Below, in pieces: positions 1 through 6,114 of a stretch of DNA of 14,922 nt. The notes under the pieces are model-generated. The model was not told where the DNA came from and ran no database searches. It was given only the letters and a program-made list of their open reading frames with translations. Source of the DNA: JAKLDO01 sp035354435 (GTDB taxonomy: Bacteria; UBP6; UBA1177); contig DAOQAY010000066.1 of the NCBI GenBank assembly GCA_035354435.1, positions 1 to 14,922 of the forward strand, read 5' to 3'. Each line of letters begins with the position of its first letter. Within the stretch, counting starts at the first letter, position 1. The position numbers were made by a program, and so were the translations under genes.

Positions 1-947
1 TCAAGAAAATGGCTCAAAAATCAATGGAACTTACAAGAAAAAGGTTCGGCAGGGCGATATCGCTCTACATTCCGTTATATTATGACAATAGATGCATAAA
101 TGGTTGTATATACTGCGGTTTTAACGCAAAAAATAAAATAGAAAGGAAAAAGCTCACCCTCGAAGAAATTGAAAAAGAAGCTTTTTTTCTGAGAAAAAAT
201 CATTTCAAAAACATACTTCTTGTCGCAGGTGAACATCCTGAAAGTTCTGATATTGATATGCTTGTTCCGATGATTCGAAAACTGCATGATCTCGGCTTCA
301 CATGTGTCAGTATCGAAATAGCTCCGCTTGAAGAAGAGGCATACAGAACGCTTGTAAAAGATGCACACCTTGACGGACTTTACATTTATCAGGAAACTTA
401 CAATAGAACTGTCTATGATTCTGTTCATCCATTTGGGAAAAAGAAAGATTATGACTGGCGGCTTGAAACTGCCGTGCGAGGTGCAAAAGCAGGTATTTCA
501 AAAATTGGGATAGGCTTTCTCCTTGGATTGCACGATTTCCGCGAAGATGCGATAAGTCTTGCAGATCATTTGAATTTTCTGATGAGAAACCACTGGCAGA
601 GCGAATATTCCCTCTCTTTTCCCAGAATCAGAAATGCAGCCGGCGTGAATGATGCTTTCAAAAATGTCAGTGACAGAGATTTTGTCCAGCTTGTCTGCGC
701 TTTGCGGCTGATGTTCCCTGAAACCGGAATGAGCCTTTCAACAAGGGAATATCCCGGTTTCAGAGATGCTATTATTCCTCTCGGATTCACCAATTTAAGT
801 GCAGGGTCTTCAACAGCGCCTGGCGGATATTGTGAATCGAATCATAACCTTCAGCAGTTTGAAGTTGAAGATCCGAGAACTCCGGAACAAATATCAACCG
901 TTTTAAAACAAATCGGGTTTGACCCTGTATGGAAAGACTGGCAGTAA
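1..947 (+). CDS. thiH: ThiH, 2-iminoacetate synthase (tyrosine lyase), 5' end cut by the window
   Basis: Radical-SAM enzyme that cleaves tyrosine to p-cresol and dehydroglycine (2-iminoacetate), the glycine-derived part of the thiamine thiazole ring in anaerobic-type thiamine synthesis; it works in the cytoplasm with ThiG and ThiS. The visible part carries the radical-SAM cluster motif CX3CX2C (CINGCIYC, about 29-36 residues after the Met at position 9). Other conserved blocks are VAGEHPE, YQETYN, WRLET, FPRIRN, LSTRE, PGGY and the C-terminal VWKDWQ, all typical of ThiH. E. coli ThiH is about 377 residues, and its segment MARQAQRLTRQRFG matches the Met at position 9, so that Met is internal and roughly 60 residues lie upstream of the window. 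The frame stays open to the left edge. The 3' end overlaps the next gene by 19 bp. Family assignment is very secure; the partner thiamine genes are not in view. Confidence 0.95.
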   Translation, partial: KKMAQKSMELTRKRFGRAISLYIPLYYDNRCINGCIYCGFNAKNKIERKKLTLEEIEKEAFFLRKNHFKNILLVAGEHPESSDIDMLVPMIRKLHDLGFTCVSIEIAPLEEEAYRTLVKDAHLDGLYIYQETYNRTVYDSVHPFGKKKDYDWRLETAVRGAKAGISKIGIGFLLGLHDFREDAISLADHLNFLMRNHWQSEYSLSFPRIRNAAGVNDAFKNVSDRDFVQLVCALRLMFPETGMSLSTREYPGFRDAIIPLGFTNLSAGSSTAPGGYCESNHNLQQFEVEDPRTPEQISTVLKQIGFDPVWKDWQ

Positions 948-2398
948 CAAAAAAATTCCTGATTATCGCAGTCTGGATATTTTCTATCTGCAATTTTGCG
1001 GCACTTTTCTATATTGCAGCATATCAGATACCTTTCCCTTATTCACTGGAATGGATTGAAGGTGCAATGATGGATCATGTTCTGAGAATACTTAGCGGAC
1101 TGCCGATATATACCGCTCCTTCAATAAATTTTGTCCCGTCGCCTTACACGCCGCTTTATTTCTATCTGAGTGCGGCACTGTGTCACCTTTTTGGAACTTC
1201 GATAGGAATACTCAGGATAATTAGTGCGTTATCTACATTTTCAATTATTGTGACACTTTTTCTGTGGGCAAAAAAAGAGACTTCGTCAATTACCGCTGGA
1301 ATATTTGCAAGCGGACTTTTTGCATCAACTTATTTGCTGACATCCAACTGGTTCTTTCTGGCAAGAAATGACATGCTTGCAATTGCATTTTTCATGTGGT
1401 CGGCATATCTGCTCAGATTTTGTACAGGAAAAAGGGCTTTATTTTATTCAGGAATTCTAATGTTTTTCTCAATAATGACTAAACAGAACGGACTTGTGCT
1501 TGCAGCCGGGCTTTTTACCGCAGGAGTGTTCATTCACAGAAAAAATATTCTGTTTTTTGCACTTTCACTATTTCCTATGCTGATTTTCTCGACAATGCTT
1601 TTAAATGAGCTTACATACGGATGGTTCTGGTATCTCACTTATGAAATGCCTGCTCATCATGGCACGATCTCAACAAGATTCCTGAGCTTTTTCACTGAAG
1701 ATATCTTTCAAAAAAGTCTCCCTTTCTTTCTTGTAACGATAGCTTTTGTTGTTTTTGCATTTAAAGCACTTAGAAAAAATGAAGCTCTGTTCTATTTCTT
1801 CCTCACCGGTTCTACATTTCTTACAAGCTATCTGGGCAGAATCAAAGTGGGCGGAGCAAACAATGTTTTTATTCCATACTTTATCTTAGGAGCTTTATTT
1901 ACGGCAATACTTTTAAAAAAAGCACTTCCCAAAAACCGTCTTCTGACCGTGCTTGTGATCATGATTGTAATACAGTCGGCAATAGCCGCATTCAATCCGC
2001 TTCGCTACAAACCATCTTCGAAAATAGTAAAATATTCTGAACAACTGCTTAATTTTGTTAAGAAATCAAAAGGCGACATTATTGTGCTTCCATCCGGATA
2101 TACTGCATATCTTGCAGGAAAAACACCTTCAGCCCACACTTGTCTGATAAACGACATGCTACGCAATAAAGAAAGAAAAAAGGAATTTTCGGAAATGATC
2201 CTTAATTCGTTTGTCGAAAGGAAATATCAAACTGTTATCGTTAATGAAAAACTTATTCCGGAACCTTTGAAAAAGAACATCCTTAAAAACTATAAAAAAA
2301 CAGCAATTAAATCAGGAATTGTAAGATGGATCGGTTCTTCTGACGGCTCAATTGAACCAGTTGATATCTTTGAACTCAAATCAGGAAAGAAAAAATGA
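929..2398 (+). CDS. Polytopic membrane glycosyltransferase-like protein (GT-C fold, GT39/ArnT/RgtA type)
   Basis: A 489-residue integral membrane protein with a first membrane segment at about residues 8-30, roughly ten hydrophobic segments to about residue 360, and a soluble lysine-rich C-terminal tail of about 125 residues. Just after the first segment is an acidic periplasmic loop (LEWIEGAM, residues 40-47) followed by PYTPLYFYLSAAL. This resembles the first-loop acidic signature of GT-C enzymes that use polyprenyl-phosphate sugars to modify lipids, proteins or glycans on the outer face of the inner membrane. The donor and acceptor cannot be read from the sequence. The ATG lies inside the thiH end (19 bp overlap) with only a weak ribosome site, so translation is probably coupled. 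The stop overlaps the next start by 4 bp. The GT-C assignment is inferred from architecture and the loop-1 motif, not from a catalytic residue I can prove. Confidence 0.7.
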   Translation: MERLAVTKKFLIIAVWIFSICNFAALFYIAAYQIPFPYSLEWIEGAMMDHVLRILSGLPIYTAPSINFVPSPYTPLYFYLSAALCHLFGTSIGILRIISALSTFSIIVTLFLWAKKETSSITAGIFASGLFASTYLLTSNWFFLARNDMLAIAFFMWSAYLLRFCTGKRALFYSGILMFFSIMTKQNGLVLAAGLFTAGVFIHRKNILFFALSLFPMLIFSTMLLNELTYGWFWYLTYEMPAHHGTISTRFLSFFTEDIFQKSLPFFLVTIAFVVFAFKALRKNEALFYFFLTGSTFLTSYLGRIKVGGANNVFIPYFILGALFTAILLKKALPKNRLLTVLVIMIVIQSAIAAFNPLRYKPSSKIVKYSEQLLNFVKKSKGDIIVLPSGYTAYLAGKTPSAHTCLINDMLRNKERKKEFSEMILNSFVERKYQTVIVNEKLIPEPLKKNILKNYKKTAIKSGIVRWIGSSDGSIEPVDIFELKSGKKK

Positions 2399-3042
2399 CA
2401 GCAAAAAAAATTATAAAGCCCTATTCTACAGGTGAAGAAATATCACACTCTATCACACACGGCATCGGGACTGCTCTTTCCATAGCTGGACTTGCGGTAT
2501 CAGTAGTAATGGCAGCAAGAACTGGAGATGCGCTGAAAGTTTTAAGTTTTGTGATATTCGGCACTTCAATGATCCTACTTTACACCGCTTCAACTCTCTA
2601 TCACTCTTTCACTCATGTAAAAACAAAAAATATTTTCAGATATATGGATCATATTGCAATATTCATCCTTATTGCAGGTACTTACACACCTATCGCTCTC
2701 ATTCTTCTCAAAGGTGCCTGGGGATGGACTCTGTTTGGACTGGCATGGGGATTTGCAATAGCAGGAATTGTTTATCAGGCAGTATTTCTCAACAGATTCA
2801 AGTGGATATCTATTTCAATATATCTCGGAATGGGATGGCTCGCCGTCATAGCTATACAACCACTTATGGCCGTAATGCCATTTGGACTCTTTCTGTGGAT
2901 ACTTGCCGGCGGACTTTTCTATACACTAGGCTCAGCATTCTATCTTATTGATAACATTAAGTTTTTCCACTTTGTCTGGCACCTCTTTGTTATCGCAGGC
3001 ACCGTGTGTCACTTTTTCGGATTGATACTTTATCTTTTATAA
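2395..3042 (+). CDS. trhA: TrhA/hemolysin III family membrane protein (PAQR-like)
   Basis: A 215-residue, seven-helix membrane protein of the hemolysin III/YqfA/TrhA family, the bacterial relatives of PAQR receptors. The family has been linked to membrane lipid and fluidity homeostasis, and the name hemolysin is historical. Family signatures in order: EEISHSITHGIG (residues 14-25), STLYHSF (66-72), YMDHIAIFILIAGTYTP (83-99) and FFHFVWHLFVIAGTVCHFFG (190-209). The conserved polar residues Ser66/His70, Asp85 and His192/His196 match the intramembrane metal-binding set of the superfamily, and the length is normal for the family. The ATG overlaps the stop of the upstream membrane protein (ATGA), indicating translational coupling. 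The 3' end runs 13 bp into the end of the convergent gene, with no terminator visible between them. Confidence 0.9.
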   Translation: MTAKKIIKPYSTGEEISHSITHGIGTALSIAGLAVSVVMAARTGDALKVLSFVIFGTSMILLYTASTLYHSFTHVKTKNIFRYMDHIAIFILIAGTYTPIALILLKGAWGWTLFGLAWGFAIAGIVYQAVFLNRFKWISISIYLGMGWLAVIAIQPLMAVMPFGLFLWILAGGLFYTLGSAFYLIDNIKFFHFVWHLFVIAGTVCHFFGLILYLL

Positions 3043-4055
3043 TTATCAAAGAAATCTTCAAATTCTTTGGCGATTTCCGGGTCTTTGCTGATGACGATCA
3101 GTTCTCTGTTCCGGTAACAGCCGGAAGATGTCCAGTTCATTGAGCCGAAAACGGTTGTTGAATGGTCTATGACTGCGAATTTATGATGAAAAAGGGTTTT
3201 ATCGAGTTGCGGATTTTCATCATATTTTATATCGGCTCCTATCGAGGAAAGGTACTGGAACGCCCTTTTGTTCACAATTGTACGGTCATCCCCTTTCCAG
3301 TCATCAAAGATCATGTCAACGCCAATTCTATTCTTTATTCTGTTCTTAAGACCTGTGATGACAGGATTTTTTGTTGTGACGGTATAAACAGCCGCTTTTA
3401 TTGAATTTTCCGATTTCAGCAACTCATTTTTTATCGCCATGCACCCTTTGCCTGGATTGAAAAATATCGTACCGATCTCTGTTTCGCACCCTTTTGAACA
3501 TCTTTTTTCAATAACACCAGATGAAATATTATCGATCTCATTTTCAAGAATTTCTGCCGTCTGTGGAACATCGAGAAACAGAACAGCACTGTTTGAAGAA
3601 CGGTCGTCCGAGCTGAAATTTGAAGAACTTATAAGCACATCTTTTGAATCAATAACCATGAATTTCGGATGATATATACCGTACTTGGTTTTGAATATTG
3701 AAAAATCAAACCCAGGCATCGAATTATCCTTGTTATTTCCGGCAACAACCTTCACATCAAGCCCTTCACCTTTTCTTTTTTCAAGAAGCTCTGACAAAAC
3801 TCCGGCAGAATAAGTGTAAGTAGCTGCTTTTATTGAACTTGCTGCCTTAATAATAAGGCTTTTCTGAACCTGTTGTATCTCACCGTCGAAATAGACTCCG
3901 GCTTTAGCGGGAACAGAGACGGCAATATTTTTCCTTACAAGCGTTTGAGCAGGTGCGTTAAAGATAAAATAGATCGAGAAAGAAATGGCAACAAGAAAAA
4001 TTGTCTCTATTTTTTCAGAGTATTTTATTAAGACTGATGACGACTTTTCACCCAA
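3030..4055 (-). CDS. Membrane-anchored phospholipase D-fold protein with two HKD motifs
   Basis: A 341-residue protein with one N-terminal hydrophobic segment (residues about 18-36), then two homologous PLD half-domains. Half 1 has the HKD motif at His129-x-Lys131-x4-Asp136 followed by ISSSNFS; half 2 has His290-x-Lys292-x4-Asp297 followed by GSMNWTSS. Both catalytic motifs are intact, so the protein should form a complete PLD active site and cleave a phosphodiester, either phospholipid or nucleic acid (the Nuc/cardiolipin-synthase fold). Compact exported two-HKD proteins include nucleases, but the substrate cannot be read here. Four cysteines (186, 190, 205, 313) fit an extracytoplasmic location. 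The start is a TTG with AGGAGA 8 bp upstream, inside the 3' end of the chorismate mutase gene (28 bp overlap); no ATG suits the N-terminus better. It is the last gene of the rph-aro cluster. Confidence 0.85.
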   Translation of the reverse strand: MGEKSSSVLIKYSEKIETIFLVAISFSIYFIFNAPAQTLVRKNIAVSVPAKAGVYFDGEIQQVQKSLIIKAASSIKAATYTYSAGVLSELLEKRKGEGLDVKVVAGNNKDNSMPGFDFSIFKTKYGIYHPKFMVIDSKDVLISSSNFSSDDRSSNSAVLFLDVPQTAEILENEIDNISSGVIEKRCSKGCETEIGTIFFNPGKGCMAIKNELLKSENSIKAAVYTVTTKNPVITGLKNRIKNRIGVDMIFDDWKGDDRTIVNKRAFQYLSSIGADIKYDENPQLDKTLFHHKFAVIDHSTTVFGSMNWTSSGCYRNRELIVISKDPEIAKEFEDFFDNYKR

Positions 4056-4288
4056 TCAAAAATTCTCCTGAAAACAACTTTTAAAAGAGGCGCAACAGCT
4101 GGATTTTTCAGAGACACCCTTTTCAGTATCTCACTTTCTCTGTTAAGATCTTCTACCGGAAGACCGCTTGCTTTCTTGATATCAATGATCTTTAATGCAA
4201 TATCTACCCGTTCAGACAGAAGTGCCGATATTGAATCATCAATTGAATCAAGCTTTTTTCGTAATTGTTCTATTTCAGTCTCTTTCAT
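4028..4288 (-). CDS. aroQ: Chorismate mutase, free-standing AroQ type
   Basis: An 86-residue all-helical AroQ-class chorismate mutase, converting chorismate to prephenate for phenylalanine and tyrosine synthesis in the cytoplasm. Aligning by eye with the E. coli P-protein mutase domain, the active-site residues Arg11, Arg28, Lys39, Asp48, Arg51 and Glu52 correspond to Arg10, Arg27, Lys38, Asp47, Arg50 and Glu51 here (motif VEDLNRE). The C-terminus is short. The E. coli Ser84 position appears to be His, and the protein ends before the Gln88 position, so the last catalytic helix is altered unless Gln85 substitutes. The ATG lies within the end of the DAHP synthase gene (14 bp overlap) without a clear SD site, which suggests translational coupling. 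The 3' end overlaps the PLD gene by 28 bp. Neighbouring the first shikimate enzyme strongly supports the role. Confidence 0.88.
   Translation of the reverse strand: MKETEIEQLRKKLDSIDDSISALLSERVDIALKIIDIKKASGLPVEDLNRESEILKRVSLKNPAVAPLLKVVFRRIFDWVKSRHQS
4064..4069 (-). promoter_or_regulatory. Ribosome binding site fixing the TTG start of the PLD gene
   Basis: AGGAGA reads on the minus strand 8 bp before a TTG at 4055-4053, inside the chorismate mutase coding sequence. It supports the TTG as the true start and implies translation of the PLD gene is coupled to chorismate mutase. Confidence 0.7.
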
Positions 4289-5285
4289 TTACAAATGCGG
4301 AAAGTTTTTTTATACGGCTGTACAATTTCTCAAACGATTGAAGACTGAGTGTCTGATATCCGTCCGAAAGTGCGCTTGTCGGATTATAGTGAGTTTCGAT
4401 CATAAGACCGTCAACACCGAGAACAACGGCCGCCTCTGAGACAACCGGCACCAGTTTCGCAATACCAATGCTGTGTGAAGGGTCAAAAACCAGAGGAAGG
4501 TGGGAAAGACCTTTTATCAGAGGAATCGATGCAATATTCACCGTGCTTCTGGTAGTATCATCAAATGACTGTATACCCCTTTCGCAGAGAATGACATTTT
4601 CGTTGCCTTCAGAAACAAGATACTCGGCACTCAAAAGGAAATCATCCACTTTCGCACTGAGAGATCTTTTCAGAAGTATCGGTTTATCAACACGACCCAA
4701 TTCCTTGAGAAGTGAGAAATTCATCATATTTCTTGCACCGACCTGAATGATGTCTGTATATTTCATGAACAGATCCAGATTTCTGACATCAACGATCTCT
4801 GAAATACATTTCATGTTGTATTTATCTGAAACTTCTCTGAGTATTTTCAAGCCTTCTTCACCAAGTCCCTGAAATGAATATGGAGATGTCCGGAGTTTAT
4901 ATGTGCCTCCACGAAGAATTTTGACTCCGAGATCGGAAAGGAACAAAGCAATTCTGTCAAGAGAGTCAAAACTTTCGACACTGCACGGACCTGAAATAAA
5001 GGAAAGCCCTTCACCGATCATTACACCATTGCCGAGATCTATTACTGTTTTCTCCTTTGTATCCTTTGAAACAAGATAGTAAGGCCTTGAAACATTTATT
5101 ATTTTCTCAACACCAGGCATAGCCCTGAAACGACCCATATCAGAAGTGGTCAGATCTCCCACAACCGGAACAAGAGTAAAATTGACACCTTGGAGAACAT
5201 CAAAGGACATTCCGTTGGCTACAAGCGTCTTTTTGACAGTATCAAGATATTCTTCCGAAACATTCTTCTTCAATACAATAATCAT
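4275..5285 (-). CDS. aroF: 3-deoxy-7-phosphoheptulonate (DAHP) synthase, type I-beta with N-terminal regulatory domain
   Basis: First enzyme of the shikimate pathway, joining phosphoenolpyruvate and erythrose 4-phosphate to make DAHP. The 336 residues match the Thermotoga-type I-beta enzyme: an N-terminal ferredoxin-like domain (residues 1-70, starting MIIVLK) that serves in that family as the aromatic-amino-acid feedback domain, then a TIM barrel. Visible motifs are GPCSVE (99-104), RGGTYKLRTSPYSFQG (125-140), QVGARNMMNF (181-190), LLKRSLSA (204-211), ILCERGI (232-238) and DPSH (268-271). The metal ligands Cys101, His271, Glu297 and Asp308 are all present. One oddity is Leu131 where the usual KPRTS motif has proline. 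The ATG has AGGA 9 bp upstream and lies 2 bp after the rph stop; the 3' end overlaps the mutase gene. Symbol usage (aroF, aroG, aroA) varies between species. Confidence 0.95.
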   Translation of the reverse strand: MIIVLKKNVSEEYLDTVKKTLVANGMSFDVLQGVNFTLVPVVGDLTTSDMGRFRAMPGVEKIINVSRPYYLVSKDTKEKTVIDLGNGVMIGEGLSFISGPCSVESFDSLDRIALFLSDLGVKILRGGTYKLRTSPYSFQGLGEEGLKILREVSDKYNMKCISEIVDVRNLDLFMKYTDIIQVGARNMMNFSLLKELGRVDKPILLKRSLSAKVDDFLLSAEYLVSEGNENVILCERGIQSFDDTTRSTVNIASIPLIKGLSHLPLVFDPSHSIGIAKLVPVVSEAAVVLGVDGLMIETHYNPTSALSDGYQTLSLQSFEKLYSRIKKLSAFVNERD

Positions 5286-5287
5286 AA

Positions 5288-5965
5288 CTAAAATCCTGCC
5301 GAAGTTTTCATTTCACTGATAAGTTGCATCACACAATCTCTTGAACTGTTAAGCAGTTCAATAAACCTTTCTCCGGAAACAGTCTCCCGCTCCGAAGTTC
5401 CCTGAATTTCGATTATATTTCCATTTTCACAAAATACAAAATTAAAATCGGCATCGGCTTTTGAGTCCATTTCGTAATTCAGATCAATAACGGTCTTTCC
5501 ATCCACAGCTCCGCCGCTTATTGCACCGATCCACCTCTGAAGCGGATCTTCTTTTACAATGCCCTCCTTTACGAGCTTTCTGCAGGCAAGCGCAACAGCT
5601 ATCATGCCGCCGTTTATGGATGCGGTCCTTGTTCCGCCGTCAGCTTCAAGCACATCGGAATCGATCATCATCGAGATTCCCGGCATTTTCTTCAAATTGA
5701 CCGCCATACGGAGAGATCTGCCGATAATTCTCTGAATTTCCGCAGTACGGCCTGATATCTTGCTTCTTTCTCTTGAAGCTCTTGTATTTGTAGCCCCCGG
5801 CATCAGTGAATATTCAGCTGTCAGCCAGCCGCTATCAGAACTGACATGGGACGGAGTTTTCATCTCAAGCGTCAATGATGTTATTATTTTTGTGTTTCCT
5901 GCAACAGTAAGAACTGAAGTGTACGGATTTTTCAAATAACCTGTTGTGAAAGAATAATTTCTCAA
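5288..5965 (-). CDS. rph: Ribonuclease PH, N-terminally short
   Basis: Phosphorolytic 3'-to-5' exoribonuclease that trims tRNA 3' ends, normally as a hexamer. Signatures are GRTAEIQRIIGRSLR (residues 72-86), a DVLEADGGTRTAS block, LNYEMDSKADADF and IEIQGTSE. The phosphate-binding arginine of IGRSLR and the GTRT motif are intact. The protein is 225 residues, whereas the family is usually about 237-245. It begins LRNYSFTTGYLKNP, aligning with LRPVTITRNYLKHA of typical members, so about ten residues carrying the usual MRxDGR start are missing. The start is a TTG with GGAGG 5 bp upstream. The frame upstream has no ATG before a stop, so the short N-terminus is a property of the sequence and not a mis-called start. 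It is the first gene of the rph-aro-pld operon. Confidence 0.92.
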   Translation of the reverse strand: MRNYSFTTGYLKNPYTSVLTVAGNTKIITSLTLEMKTPSHVSSDSGWLTAEYSLMPGATNTRASRERSKISGRTAEIQRIIGRSLRMAVNLKKMPGISMMIDSDVLEADGGTRTASINGGMIAVALACRKLVKEGIVKEDPLQRWIGAISGGAVDGKTVIDLNYEMDSKADADFNFVFCENGNIIEIQGTSERETVSGERFIELLNSSRDCVMQLISEMKTSAGF

Positions 5966-5970
5966 GAAAG

Positions 5971-5975
5971 CCTCC
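5971..5975 (-). promoter_or_regulatory. Ribosome binding site fixing the TTG start of rph
   Basis: GGAGG on the minus strand ends 5 bp before TTG at 5965-5963. It argues that the N-terminally short rph start is real. Confidence 0.75.
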
Positions 5976-6001
5976 GGATATGAACAATATTACCAGCCGG
6001 G

Positions 6002-6030
6002 ATTATACAGGCATACAATTATATAACCAA
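6002..6030 (-). promoter_or_regulatory. Predicted sigma-70-type promoter for the rph-aro-pld operon
   Basis: On the minus strand the -35 candidate is TTGGTT (6030-6025), followed by a 17 bp spacer and a consensus -10 TATAAT (6007-6002). Transcription would begin near 5995 and leave a leader of about 30 bases with GGAGG before the rph start. The -35 is only a partial match. Confidence 0.6.
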
Positions 6031-6035
6031 TTTTA

Positions 6036-6064
6036 TTTACAAATTAAGAGCCTGTTAATATAAT
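6036..6064 (+). promoter_or_regulatory. Predicted sigma-70-type promoter for the exported protein-purN operon
   Basis: TTTACA (6036-6041), a 17 bp spacer and TATAAT (6059-6064) form a near-consensus promoter. Transcription would start near 6071, which places an in-frame TTG at 6064 upstream of the transcript and leaves a leader of about 45 bases to the preferred start at 6115. It overlaps the divergent promoter region, so the two operons share about 100 bp of control DNA. Confidence 0.7.
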
Positions 6065-6102
6065 TGCAGCCTAAAATGGTTTTGTTATTTTGTTTTTATG
6101 CT

Positions 6103-6106
6103 GGAG
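6103..6106 (+). promoter_or_regulatory. Ribosome binding site supporting the TTG start at 6115
   Basis: GGAG lies 8 bp before TTG at 6115-6117. Together with the upstream promoter and signal peptide, it favours this start over the earlier in-frame TTG and ATG. Confidence 0.55.
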
Positions 6107-6114
6107 TTCAGATC

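Noticed and set aside
9..11. ATG at position 9 as the thiH start
   Set aside because: Alignment with ThiH places this Met about 60 residues into the protein, and the frame is open to the window edge.
6064..6114. Upstream extension of the exported protein to the TTG at 6064 or ATG at 6076
   Set aside because: The TTG lies inside the predicted -10 element and the ATG is only about five bases after the predicted transcript start. Neither has an SD site, and the shorter form gives a normal signal peptide.
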